DNA of 64,000 nt from Streptomyces caniscabiei (lineage in GTDB: Bacteria > Actinomycetota > Actinomycetes > Streptomycetales > Streptomycetaceae): NCBI RefSeq assembly GCF_014930365.1, contig NZ_JABXWI010000006.1, positions 372,001-436,000 of the forward strand, given 5' to 3'. A program made the translations under genes and the position numbers. How positions within the stretch are numbered: the stretch's first letter is position 1; each line of letters begins with the position of its first letter. The notes under the pieces are model-generated. The model was not told the origin of the DNA. It ran no database searches and worked only from the letters and a program-made list of their open reading frames with translations. Of this stretch, positions 16,708-25,211 are shown piece after piece.

Positions 16708-17841
16708 CTAGAACTTGTTCCTCGGGGTGATGCCCAGGCTCATGCCCGACAGGCCCCGCTGACGGCCGCCCAGCTTGCCCGCGATCCCTCGCAGGGCCGA
16801 GCCCGCAGGGGAGTCGGGGTCGCTCAGGACGACCGGCTTGCCTTCGTCGCCGCCCTCGCGGAGGCGGACGTCGATGGGGATGGAGCCGAGGACCGGGACC
16901 GTGGCGCCGGTGGTGCGGGTGAGGCCGTCGGCGACGGTCTGGCCGCCGCCCGTGCCGAACACGTCGACCATCTCGTCGCAGTGCGGGCAGGGCAGCCCCG
17001 ACATGTTCTCGACGACGCCGACGATCTTCTGGTGGGTCTGCACGGCGATGGAGCCGGCGCGCTCGGCGACCTCGGCCGCCGCCTGCTGCGGGGTCGTCAC
17101 GACGAGGATCTCGGCGTTCGGGACCAGCTGGGCCACCGAGATGGCGATGTCGCCCGTGCCCGGCGGGAGGTCGAGGAGGAGGACGTCCAGGTCGCCCCAG
17201 TAGACGTCCGAGAGGAACTGCTGGAGGGCGCGGTGGAGCATCGGGCCGCGCCAGACCACCGGGGCGTTGCCCGGGGTGAACATGCCGATAGAGATGACCT
17301 TCACGCCGTTCGCGGACGGCGGCATGATCATGTTCTCGACCTGGGTGGGAAGGCCGTCGGCGCCCAGCATGCGGGGCACGGAGTGGCCGTAGATGTCGGC
17401 GTCGACGACACCGACCTTGAGACCGTCGGCCGCCATGGCCGCCGCCAGGTTCACCGTCACCGAGGACTTGCCGACGCCGCCCTTGCCGGAGGCGACGGCG
17501 TACACGCGGGTGAGGGAGCCCGGCTTGGCGAAGGGGACCTCGCGCTCGGCCTGGCCGCCGCGCAACGCGGTCGCCAGTTCCTTGCGCTGCTCGTCGCTCA
17601 TGACGTCCAGCTCGACGTCGACGCGGGTGACGCCCCCGACCCGCTCGACCGCCTCCGTCACGCGCTTGGTGATGGTGTCGCGCATGGGGCAGCCGGAGAC
17701 CGTCAGGTACACGGCGACCGCGACCGCTCCGTCCTCGCCGATCTCCACCGACTTGACCATCCCGAGTTCGGTGATGGGGCGGTTGATCTCGGGGTCGTTC
17801 ACCGTCGACAGAGCCTCGCGCACCGCGTCTTCCGTAGCCAT
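16708..17841 (-). CDS. mrp: Mrp/ApbC-type P-loop ATPase, Fe-S cluster carrier
   Basis: A 377-residue protein. Residues 1-95 form a DUF59/MIP18-like domain (VNDPEINRPITELGMVKSV). Then comes the deviant Walker A of MinD/Mrp ATPases, SGKGGVGKSSVTVNLA (about 118-133), VDADIYGHSVPRMLG, LDLPPGTGDIAIS, and the conserved Cys pair in GLPCPHCDEM (about 267) that binds a bridging Fe-S cluster. Role: loading of Fe-S clusters onto apo-proteins. ATG 17841 fits the family N-terminus, though no strong ribosome-binding site is seen. Mycobacteria carry mrp in the same neighbourhood, downstream of tatB and near the MgtE-like gene. Confidence 0.92.
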   Translation of the reverse strand: MATEDAVREALSTVNDPEINRPITELGMVKSVEIGEDGAVAVAVYLTVSGCPMRDTITKRVTEAVERVGGVTRVDVELDVMSDEQRKELATALRGGQAEREVPFAKPGSLTRVYAVASGKGGVGKSSVTVNLAAAMAADGLKVGVVDADIYGHSVPRMLGADGLPTQVENMIMPPSANGVKVISIGMFTPGNAPVVWRGPMLHRALQQFLSDVYWGDLDVLLLDLPPGTGDIAISVAQLVPNAEILVVTTPQQAAAEVAERAGSIAVQTHQKIVGVVENMSGLPCPHCDEMVDVFGTGGGQTVADGLTRTTGATVPVLGSIPIDVRLREGGDEGKPVVLSDPDSPAGSALRGIAGKLGGRQRGLSGMSLGITPRNKF

Positions 17842-17884
17842 AAGGACGATGGTACGGCGCCGCGCGGGGCCGCTGGGAGCCTTC

Positions 17885-18586
17885 TCAGCGGTCGCCCATG
17901 TCACGTCCGCGGGCGTGTTCCGGCGGGAATACGGTCCGGGTCCCGCGCGGCCCGTCACCGTCGTGCTCGTGCATCTCCCTGACCAGGTCCTGGAGCTCCG
18001 AGCGCAGCCAGTCGCGGGTGGCGACCTCGCCGAGACCGATGCGCAGCGCGGCGATCTCCCTGGTCAGATACTCGGTGTCGGCGATCGACCGCTCGTTCTG
18101 CTTGCGGTCCTGTTCGAGGTTGACCCGGTCGCGGTCGTCCTGGCGGTTCTGCGCGAGCAGGATCAGCGGGGCCGCGTAGGAGGCCTGGAGGGACAGCATG
18201 AGGGTGAGGAAGATGAAGGGGTAGTTGTCGAAGCGCAGATCGCTCGGGGCGGAGACGTTCCACACCACCCAGAGGATGATGACGACCGTCATCCAGACGA
18301 TGAACCGCCCGGTGCCCAGAAACCGCGCGATCCGCTCCGACAGCCGTCCGAAGGCCTCCGGGTCCCACTCGGGCAGGAACCTGGCCCGGCGCGGCAGCGG
18401 CAGGTCGAGACGCGTACGCGGGCGCGCGGTGGCCCCGGAGGGCGTGCGTTCCCTCAGGGGAGCGCCGGAGGGCGACGTGCGCTCCCGGTGGCCCGCGCCG
18501 GCGTGCGCCCGCTCCCGCCCCGGGTGCCGCCCCTCGCGCCCCTCGCGCCCCTCGCGGGCCTCGCGCCCGTCCCGGTCAGGAGCCAT
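17885..18586 (-). CDS. DUF1003 membrane protein
   Basis: A 233-residue protein with an Arg/Glu/Gly-repetitive N-terminus (GREAREGREGREGRH), then two close membrane segments (FIVWMTVVIILWVVWNV at about 95-111 and FIFLTLMLSLQASYAAPLIL at about 124-143), then a charged predicted coiled coil (QDDRDRVNLEQDRKQNERSI). This is the DUF1003 layout. Its function is not established. The start overlaps the end of the MgtE-like gene by 11 bases, so the two are co-translated and may work together in cation handling (inference). Confidence 0.85.
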   Translation of the reverse strand: MAPDRDGREAREGREGREGRHPGRERAHAGAGHRERTSPSGAPLRERTPSGATARPRTRLDLPLPRRARFLPEWDPEAFGRLSERIARFLGTGRFIVWMTVVIILWVVWNVSAPSDLRFDNYPFIFLTLMLSLQASYAAPLILLAQNRQDDRDRVNLEQDRKQNERSIADTEYLTREIAALRIGLGEVATRDWLRSELQDLVREMHEHDGDGPRGTRTVFPPEHARGRDMGDR

Positions 18587-19895
18587 CGCCGGCCTCCTGC
18601 CCGTCCGCGACGTCGTCGTCCTCGGCCTCGTCCTCGTCCTCGTACAGATGGAACTCCGTCTCCCGCCAGTCCTCCGGAAGCATGTGGTCCAGGACGTCGT
18701 CGACGGTCACCGCCCCCAGCAGGGAGCCGCTCTCGTCGACCACGGGCGCCGCGACCATGTCGTACGTCGCGAAGAACCCGGCGACGGCGCGCAGCGCGGC
18801 CTCCGGGTCCAGTGGCTGGAGATCGTCGTCGACGAGCGAGCTGACCAGGGTGTACGGCGGATCCCGCAGCAGCCGCTGGAAGTGGACCGTGCCGAGGTAC
18901 TTGCCGGTCGGGGTCTCGTCCGGCGGCCGGCACACGTACACCTGGGCGGCGAGCGCCGGGGACAGATCCGCGTTGCGGACCCGCGCGAGCGCGTCGGCGA
19001 CGGTCGCGTCCGGGCGCAGCACGATCGGCTCGGTGGTCATCAGACCGCCGGCGGTCTTCTCCTCGTACGCCATCAGCCGCCGTACGTCGGCCGCGTCGTC
19101 CGGCTGCATCAGCGTCAGCAGCCGTTCCTGTTCCTCCTCGGGAAGCTCGGCGAGGAGGTCGGCGGCGTCGTCCGGGTCCATGGCCTCCAGGACGTCGGCG
19201 GCCCGCTCCTCCTTGAGCTTGCCGAGGATCTCGATCTGGTCGTCCTCGGGCAGCTCCTCCAAAACGTCGGCGAGCCGGTCGTCGTCGAGGGCGGCGGCGA
19301 CCTCGGCCCGGCGCTTGGGGGAGAGGTGGTGCAGCACATTGGCCAGGTCGGCCGGGCGCAGCTGCTCGAAGGTGGCGAGGAGGTTCTCGGCGCCCTGCCC
19401 GTGCTCCTCCAGCGAGAAGCCGGTGACCGCCGACCACTCCACGGTCACCGTCTCGCCCTTGTGCCGCCGGAACGCCCCGCCCTTGCCCTTGCGGACGAAG
19501 ACCCGGTCGATCTCCCAGTCCCGGCGGGCCGGCAGCTGCTGGACCGAGATGTCGAGGACCGTCACCTCCTCGCCGGTCTCGACGAGGGTCACACGGCGGT
19601 CCAGCAGTTCCCCGATGACGAGGCGCTCGGTGGGGCGCTGCTCGAAGCGGCGCACGTTCAGCACGCCGGTGGTGATGACCTGGCCCGACTCGATGCCGGT
19701 GACCCGGGTCATGGGCAGGAAGATCCGGCGGCGGGTGGAGAGTTCGACGACCAGGCCGAGCAGGCGCGGGGGCTTGCGGCCCACCCGCAGGATGGCCACC
19801 AGATCCCGGACGCGGCCCACCTGATCGCCGTTCGGGTCGAAGACGGCGACACCGGAGAGATGGGAGACGAAGATCCGGGGCGCCACCGCCGCCAT
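18576..19895 (-). CDS. Soluble MgtE-N/CBS-domain protein with PRC-barrel N-terminus
   Basis: A 439-residue protein resembling only the cytoplasmic sensor half of the MgtE magnesium channel. The N-terminus is PRC-barrel-like (VAVFDPNGDQVGRVRDLVAI). The superhelical MgtE-N repeats (ELPEDDQIEILGKLKEERAA, MDPDDAADLLAELPEEEQER) and a CBS pair (MTTEPIVLRPDATVADAL; PVVDESGSLLGAVTVDDVLD) follow. No membrane segment is present, so it cannot be a channel itself, although homologues are labelled magnesium transporter. The C-terminus is very acidic. It could sense Mg2+ or nucleotide and act on a partner, for example the overlapping DUF1003 membrane protein. A mycobacterial counterpart lies in the same relative position. 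Confidence 0.87.
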   Translation of the reverse strand: MAAVAPRIFVSHLSGVAVFDPNGDQVGRVRDLVAILRVGRKPPRLLGLVVELSTRRRIFLPMTRVTGIESGQVITTGVLNVRRFEQRPTERLVIGELLDRRVTLVETGEEVTVLDISVQQLPARRDWEIDRVFVRKGKGGAFRRHKGETVTVEWSAVTGFSLEEHGQGAENLLATFEQLRPADLANVLHHLSPKRRAEVAAALDDDRLADVLEELPEDDQIEILGKLKEERAADVLEAMDPDDAADLLAELPEEEQERLLTLMQPDDAADVRRLMAYEEKTAGGLMTTEPIVLRPDATVADALARVRNADLSPALAAQVYVCRPPDETPTGKYLGTVHFQRLLRDPPYTLVSSLVDDDLQPLDPEAALRAVAGFFATYDMVAAPVVDESGSLLGAVTVDDVLDHMLPEDWRETEFHLYEDEDEAEDDDVADGQEAGDGS

Positions 19896-20071
19896 GAGCC
19901 GCCCCTTTCCTTCCCGTCGTGAGGGGAATGTCCGCCGAGGACGGCTTCAGGCTAGCCCGTCCCGATCGGATATGCCCTGGTGAGCGGTGCGGACGGACTG
20001 GCTCAGTGGTGGGTCGGGAGCCCCGGTACTCTGCGGTACGCCTGGACTCCCCACGAAGAGGTGCATCGCCT

Positions 20072-20830
20072 GTGACTGTGATTCCCCGTACCCGAAGGGC
20101 CGCACTGGTGAGCGCCGTCTGCACCTTGGTGGTCGGCGGGCTGGGGCTCACGGGGTGCAGCGAGGATCCCGATGAGGGCACCAACGGGGTCGGCAAACTG
20201 GAGCCGGCGAAGATCCAGAACACGACCAGGGCGGCGGCCACGGCGGCGGACACGGTCCGGCTGTCCGGGGCCGTGGTGAGCAACGGCAAGACCTACAAGC
20301 TGGACATGCGCCTGAAGGAGGACGGCGGCACGGGTTCGGTGACGACGGAGGGCTCCACGTTCCGGCTGCTGAAGGTGGGGGAGCACCTCTTCCTCAAGGC
20401 CGACGCGGACTTCTGGGACCACGAGGACTCCGGGAAGGGCGGCGAGCAGGGCGAGGACTCGGAGACGGCCGCCGCGGACAAGCTGGACGGCATGTATGTG
20501 AAGGTGCCGACCGGTGACCCCGCCTACAAGCGGTTCAGCGGCTTCACCGACAAGGACGTCCTCCTCAACAGCCTGCTCACCCTGCACGGCACGCTTTCCA
20601 CCGAGGGCCACCACGAGCAGTCCGGCACCCGCACCATCCGCATCACCGGCGACAAGGGCTCCGGCGGCACCCTCGACGTCTCCCTCGAAGGCACCCCCTA
20701 CCCCCTCCGCCTCGTCCGCGCCGGCGACGCCGGCACCATCCTGCTATCCGACTGGGGCAAGGACTTCACCCTGGAGGAGCCGGACGGCAAGTCGGTGGTG
20801 GACTACGGCAAGCAACTGCCGACGTCGTAG
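20072..20830 (+). CDS. Lipoprotein of unknown function (LppX/LprG-like length)
   Basis: A 252-residue protein with a lipoprotein signal: TRRAALVSAVCTLVVGGLGL then TGC, with the lipidated Cys at residue 29 (LTGC lipobox). The mature part is a beta-rich domain with a repeated pattern of short strands (TVRLSGAVVSNGKTYKLDMR; EQSGTRTIRITGDKGSGGTL), which in size and pattern recalls the LppX/LprG or LolA-like lipid-binding fold. That likeness is weak. GTG 20072 is used; GTG 20078 is also possible. It is divergent from the MgtE-like gene. Confidence 0.75.
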   Translation: MTVIPRTRRAALVSAVCTLVVGGLGLTGCSEDPDEGTNGVGKLEPAKIQNTTRAAATAADTVRLSGAVVSNGKTYKLDMRLKEDGGTGSVTTEGSTFRLLKVGEHLFLKADADFWDHEDSGKGGEQGEDSETAAADKLDGMYVKVPTGDPAYKRFSGFTDKDVLLNSLLTLHGTLSTEGHHEQSGTRTIRITGDKGSGGTLDVSLEGTPYPLRLVRAGDAGTILLSDWGKDFTLEEPDGKSVVDYGKQLPTS

Positions 20831-21262
20831 TACGACGCAGTACGGGCGAGGACGAGCGGGACGGCCTGCGGCGTCGTGGAGCGGCGGCGTAGCGCGTGGG
20901 CGGTGCGGCGGGCGGGCGGGCGGGCGGTGCGGACGGGTGGGCCGCGAGGGCGAAAGGCGCCGCGCGCCCGCGTGGGGCCACCGCCCGGGGCAACGGACCG
21001 CGTCCGAGGGGCGCCCCCGGCAAGGCGCCCCGTGGCCCGGTGGGACGCGCCGCTTCTGATCAGTGCCCGCGGCTCGGCTCCGCGCCGCGGCCGGCGTCAG
21101 GCTGCTGCCCGTAGCTCCGCAGGTCCCCCGTACTGGCGGCGCCGCCGCTCAGTCGGTCGTCCATCTCCGCCGGGTCCCTCCACTCCGCCGCGGCTGCGAC
21201 CTGCCGCGGTGGTGGGTTTCGGCGGTGTCGAGCGGGGCGCGGACGCTGTCAGGCGCCGGGGC
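20831..21262. other. Intergenic region of 432 bases between convergent genes
   Basis: Extremely G/C-rich with a GGGC/GCGG run near 20905-20935. Open frames exist on both strands, as expected from the base composition, but none has a ribosome-binding site or a protein-like product. No clean terminator hairpin was recognised. Confidence 0.4.
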
Positions 21263-21808
21263 TCATCGCTGTCGCTTGCGGCGGCCGAAGAGCAGGCGTG
21301 GCACCGCCGCCGGGATCGGCTGCCGTGTGGTCGCCGACGTCGCGACCGGTGCCTGAGCCAGGTCGTCGTCGGGCAGGGGCAGGGTCACCCCCGTCGGCCG
21401 CAGGCGGAGCACCCGGCACTCGCGCGCCCACCTGCCCGGCATCGCCTCCCCGTCGGGCGCGTTGAGCCGTTTGCCCTTCAGCTCGGCCACCACGGCCTCC
21501 CAGTCGGGGGAGTCCGGGGCCAGTTCGACGACGTCCGCGGCCCAGCTGACCAGCCGCCCGCCCTTGTCCTTGCTGCGGACGGTCACCACCGCCGACCCGC
21601 CGTCGGCCAGCCCGGGCAGCGGCTGCTCACCGGGCCCGTCGCCCACCACACACGCCGCACCCTCGTGCCAGACGTGCCACAGCGCCCGCGACGCCTCACC
21701 GCCCCGGACCCAGATCAGCCCGGACTTCTTGGTGGCCTCCTCGACGAGTGCCTGTTCGAGCAGCGCGTCGGGGGTCGGCGAATCGGCGGGGAGCGAATCG
21801 GCGGTCAT
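21263..21808 (-). CDS. Conserved protein, possible FMN-binding split-barrel fold
   Basis: A 181-residue soluble protein, MTADSLPADSPTPDALLEQA onward. The middle (SGLIWVRGGEASRALWHVWH; AACVVGDGPGEQPLPG; AVVTVRSKDKGGRLVSWAAD) has the strand order of pyridoxamine-phosphate-oxidase-like split barrels, but key ligand residues cannot be assigned, so this is a guess. A basic tail (LLFGRRKRQR) ends it. The start is ATG 21808. It lies downstream of corA on the same strand. Confidence 0.65.
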   Translation of the reverse strand: MTADSLPADSPTPDALLEQALVEEATKKSGLIWVRGGEASRALWHVWHEGAACVVGDGPGEQPLPGLADGGSAVVTVRSKDKGGRLVSWAADVVELAPDSPDWEAVVAELKGKRLNAPDGEAMPGRWARECRVLRLRPTGVTLPLPDDDLAQAPVATSATTRQPIPAAVPRLLFGRRKRQR

Positions 21809-21891
21809 GGGGGCAGCCTAACCGTGCTCCCACGAGCCTGGCCCGCCCCCTCGAAGCCCCCGGCCGACCGCCCCGACCGCGGCCTCCCGCG

Positions 21892-23016
21892 TCACAGCCA
21901 CCCGTTGCGCTTCAGCGTCCGGTGGATGCCGAGGCAGAGCGCGACCGTGACACCGAGGACCACCGGGTAGCCGAACTTCCAGTGCGTCTCCGGCATGTAG
22001 TCGAAGTTCATCCCGTACACGCCGCACACCATCGTCGGTACGGCGATGATGGCCGCCCAGGACGTGATCTTGCGCATGTCCTCGTTCTGCGCGACGGAGG
22101 CCTGCGCCAGGTTCGCCTGGAGGATCGAGTTGAGGAGCTCGTCGAACCCGACGACCTGCTCCTGGACCCGGGCGAGGTGGTCGGCCACGTCACGGAAGTA
22201 CTTCTGGATGTCGGGGTCGATCAGCCGCATCGGCCGCTCGCTCAGCAGCTGCATGGGCCGCACCAGCGGCAACACCGCGCGCTTGAACTCCATGACCTCG
22301 CGCTTGAGTTGGTAGATCCGGCCGGCGTCGGTGCCCCGGGGCGTGCCCTTGCGCCCGGGGGAGAACACCTCCGTCTCCACCTCGTCGATGTCGTCCTGCA
22401 CGGCGTCCGCGACCGCCACGTACCCGTCGACGACATGGTCGGCGATGGCGTGCAGCACGGCCGACGGGCCCTTGCCGAGCAACTCCGGGTCGTCCTGCAG
22501 CCGGTGACGGAGCGCCCGCAACGAGCCCTGCCCGCCGTGCCGGACGGTGATGAAGAAGTCCCGTCCGGTGAAGCACATGACCTCGCCGGACTCCACGACC
22601 TCGCTGGTGGCGGTGAGTTCGTCGTGCTCGACGTAGTGGATGGTCTTGAAGACGGTGAAGAGGGTGTCGTCGTACCGCTCCAGCTTCGGCCGCTGGTGCG
22701 CGTGCACCGCGTCCTCCACGGCCAGCGGGTGCAGCCCGAACTCGGCCGCGATACCGGAGAATTCGGCCTCCGACGGCTCGTGCAGGCCGATCCAGACGAA
22801 GCCGCCGTCACGGCGCACCTGACGGATCGCCTCGTGCGGGGTCAGGTTGCGCTCGAACGACACGCGCGCGCCGTCGCGGTACACGGCGCAGTCCACGACG
22901 GCCGTGGCCGTCTCCGCCGGACGCGTGGCGTCGTACATCCCGCCGTCCTTGCGCAGCGACAGCCGCGAGGGACGGGACGGGCGGACCGCGGCACGCAGGT
23001 TGTGGATCATCGACAT
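21892..23016 (-). CDS. corA: CorA-family magnesium/cobalt transporter
   Basis: A 374-residue CorA channel subunit. The N-terminal cytoplasmic domain (HEPSEAEFSGIAAEFGLHPL; HQRPKLERYDDTLFTVFKTI) leads to a long stalk helix. Two C-terminal membrane segments follow: KITSWAAIIAVPTMVCGVYG ending in the signature YGMNF, and FGYPVVLGVTVALCLGIH. The signature forms the selectivity loop. ATG 23016 is chosen because AAGGAG lies 7 bases upstream, although the frame is open further. It is preceded by an unusually long gene-free region. Confidence 0.93.
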   Translation of the reverse strand: MSMIHNLRAAVRPSRPSRLSLRKDGGMYDATRPAETATAVVDCAVYRDGARVSFERNLTPHEAIRQVRRDGGFVWIGLHEPSEAEFSGIAAEFGLHPLAVEDAVHAHQRPKLERYDDTLFTVFKTIHYVEHDELTATSEVVESGEVMCFTGRDFFITVRHGGQGSLRALRHRLQDDPELLGKGPSAVLHAIADHVVDGYVAVADAVQDDIDEVETEVFSPGRKGTPRGTDAGRIYQLKREVMEFKRAVLPLVRPMQLLSERPMRLIDPDIQKYFRDVADHLARVQEQVVGFDELLNSILQANLAQASVAQNEDMRKITSWAAIIAVPTMVCGVYGMNFDYMPETHWKFGYPVVLGVTVALCLGIHRTLKRNGWL

Positions 23017-23551
23017 GAGCTGGCTCCTTCGCAACGAAAGGCCGCCGACGACGGTTGGAACTACCCGGAATGGGGACGTTTTGACTTCGGATGTTTGGCA
23101 CGTCCACAAAGCGGGGAGCACCGCACCGTCGCGGTGACAGCTTCGCTTGATTCAGATCAAGACGGGAAAGAAGTGCTCTTCCGATGCGCGGCGACCGACG
23201 AGCGGCACGACGCGAGTGAGGGCGGTAGCGAGCGGAGCGAGAACTACGGCTACGACCAGAGCTACGGAACTCGAACAGCGGAAGAGCGGGTGGTACTGCC
23301 AGGTCGACTTCGGTCCATCGCAGCCCCACCTCCTCCGGCCGGTCCCTCGTAAGGGACGTTCCATACCCCATCCGGGGTTCCCCGTAGGGGAGTCAGTCTT
23401 CTCGGCGCGGGACGCGAAGGCGTGAGAAGCCTTGAGAGCGAGGCTTCCGTGTGCTGCCCGCGTGCTGTCCCGACCGGCGGCCCAGAGTAACAGTCGGCTG
23501 AAGTGTCAAGGCGCCCGTTTGCCGGTTCCTGACGAGTTCTATGCTCGGCTC
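23017..23551. other. Gene-free region of 535 bases between corA and the SUFU gene
   Basis: No supported gene on either strand. The part from about 23040 to 23200 is less G/C-rich than average and probably holds the corA promoter. A hairpin-capable segment, ACGGAAGCCTCGCTCTCAAG on the reverse strand near 23432-23451, and a GGGGTTCCCCGTAGGGG stretch (about 23374) lie on the SUFU side. I could not match a known Mg2+ riboswitch consensus. Confidence 0.4.
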
Positions 23552-24136
23552 ATGGCTGATGTTCTTCCGTTGGTGGAGGCCCGTTTGCGCACCGCGCTGG
23601 GCGAACCGGACGCGCGCGCCGCGGTCACCTTCCTCGGCACGGACCGTATCGAGGTCCTCCGTTTCACCGACGGCGACGTCGTCCGCTACGCCACGCTCGG
23701 CATGTCCGCCCAGCCGATGGCCGACCCCACCGCGGTCCTCGCCGACCCCGTCAAGGGCCCGCGCGCCGAGCTCGTCCTGTCCGTGCGGCGCGGAGTCGCC
23801 GACACCGACAAGGTACTGCGCCCGCTGGCCGTACTCGCCGCGTCGCCGCAGGTGGAGGGCTTGATCGTGGCCCCCGGCGCCTCGCTCGACGTGGGTGATC
23901 CGCTCTGGCCCAAAGCACCCTTCACCTCCGTCCTCGTCGCCGAGTCCGGCGGCCTGGTCGAGGACCTCGAACTCGACGCCCCCGCCGACCCCGTACGGTT
24001 CCTGCCCCTCCTGCCGATGACGCCCAACGAGGCGGCCTGGAAGCGGGTGCACGGCGCCCAGGCCCTCCAGGAGCGCTGGCTCACCCAGGGGACAGACCTC
24101 CGTGACCCGGCCCGCACATCGGTCCCCCTGGACTGA
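23552..24136 (+). CDS. Suppressor-of-fused (SUFU) domain protein
   Basis: A 194-residue soluble protein that matches the SUFU fold: GTDRIEVLRFTDGDVVRYAT, KGPRAELVLSVRR, LIVAPGASLDVGDPLWP and the late LPLLPMTPNEAAWKRVHGAQ segment. Bacterial SUFU proteins are often linked to toxin immunity when next to polymorphic toxins, but no toxin gene is near, so the role is open. ATG 23552 is the first sensible start. It is a single-gene transcript after the corA leader region. Confidence 0.82.
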   Translation: MADVLPLVEARLRTALGEPDARAAVTFLGTDRIEVLRFTDGDVVRYATLGMSAQPMADPTAVLADPVKGPRAELVLSVRRGVADTDKVLRPLAVLAASPQVEGLIVAPGASLDVGDPLWPKAPFTSVLVAESGGLVEDLELDAPADPVRFLPLLPMTPNEAAWKRVHGAQALQERWLTQGTDLRDPARTSVPLD

Positions 24137-24393
24137 CCGGATGGACTGACCGGATCGCGCGACACGGCTTCCCCGTGTGACGGACGGCACGCCATACGTG
24201 ACCGGAGGCGGCTCGACAGGTGGCCGAAAATCGCCGCTTCCCTTGGTCGTGTGGGTAGTTGATCCCGTTGGCCGGTCCGACGGGCCGACCGTGGGCCGCA
24301 GGCCGCCGTTCGTGCGCGGAACGTGCGCGGAATGTGACGCGCACACGCCGGACGGGTGATCGTCCTTGACGCGAGCAGGCACGGGGAGGACCG

Positions 24394-25044
24394 TTGGGCC
24401 CTATGAGGGGCGAACCCAGTTGCCCGAAGTGTGGTGGCCGGGTCAGGGCTCCCGGCCTCTTTGCCGACTCCTGGCAGTGCGCCGCGCACGGGACGGTGCA
24501 CCCGCTGCAGCCCGTGATCCCGCCCAGCGTCGAGGCCCTCAGCGTCGTGGTGCACCGCGCCAAGGTGCCGGTCTGGATGCCCTGGCCGCTGCCCGTGGGC
24601 TGGCTCTTCACGGGTGCCGCCTTCGCCGGGGACGACCGCAGCGGCGGACGTGCCACCGCCGTGGCCTGCTCCGGTCCCGGCCCGCTCGGTGGCGTCGGGG
24701 AGCTCGTCCTCATCGCGGAGGAGCTCGGCGTCGGCCTCGGCGCGCGGTACGCGGGCATCGACGGTCCCGACCCCGGCCCCTACCTGAGCGTCGAGAAGCC
24801 GCCCCAGGCCAAGGTGCTGGCCGCCGGACGGCCCACACCGCTGTGGCACGTCACCGGCACGCCGGACGACCGCGCGGTCTTCGCGGGCGAGGCGCTCGGG
24901 CTGTGGCTGTGGGCGATCGTGTGGCCCGAACAGACGGGGTTGCTGATGTACGACGAACTGGTGCTGACGGACCTGCGGGACGCCGGCGCGGAGGTGGAAC
25001 TGCTGCCGTGCGGGGCGCTCTCACCGCGCATCCTGGAGCCGTAG
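24394..25044 (+). CDS. Conserved zinc-ribbon-start protein of unknown function
   Basis: A 216-residue protein. The N-terminus CPKCGGRVRAPGLFADSWQC with a following His (AAHG) looks like a treble-clef or zinc ribbon (two CxxC-like half-sites). The rest is a mixed domain with Trp-rich stretches (VPVWMPWPLPVGWLFTG; GLWLWAIVWPEQTG). I know it as a conserved Streptomyces family without assigned function. TTG 24394 has GGAGG 4-5 bases upstream; ATG 24403 is the alternative. The PHP gene follows on the same strand. Confidence 0.75.
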   Translation: MGPMRGEPSCPKCGGRVRAPGLFADSWQCAAHGTVHPLQPVIPPSVEALSVVVHRAKVPVWMPWPLPVGWLFTGAAFAGDDRSGGRATAVACSGPGPLGGVGELVLIAEELGVGLGARYAGIDGPDPGPYLSVEKPPQAKVLAAGRPTPLWHVTGTPDDRAVFAGEALGLWLWAIVWPEQTGLLMYDELVLTDLRDAGAEVELLPCGALSPRILEP

Positions 25045-25211
25045 GGGGCCTCGCGCCCGAGGGCGGAGGCGTGGCTCCCGGTGGCGGAGGCGCGTCTCCG
25101 GGCATGTCCCCTGTAGGGGGTGCCCCCGGCTTTCGGGTGTGACAGGAGCAGCCCGGAAGGGCGCTATCCTTGAGCGTCCGCTTCCGTTTCCCCGCGCCTG
25201 GAGTCCGAGTC

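Noticed and set aside
21748..23352. Long plus-strand open frame of over 500 codons opposite corA
   Set aside because: Its product is Arg/His/Pro-rich and repetitive in the way typical of the antisense frame of a high-GC gene; corA on the other strand has clear motifs and a ribosome-binding site.
23017..23551. M-box or other Mg2+ riboswitch before corA
   Set aside because: By eye I could not find the conserved core of any known class on the reverse strand, so it is only listed as a point to check.
23552..24136. SUFU protein as a toxin-immunity pair
   Set aside because: Neighbouring genes are corA and a conserved zinc-ribbon protein; no toxin-like or secretion-linked gene is adjacent.
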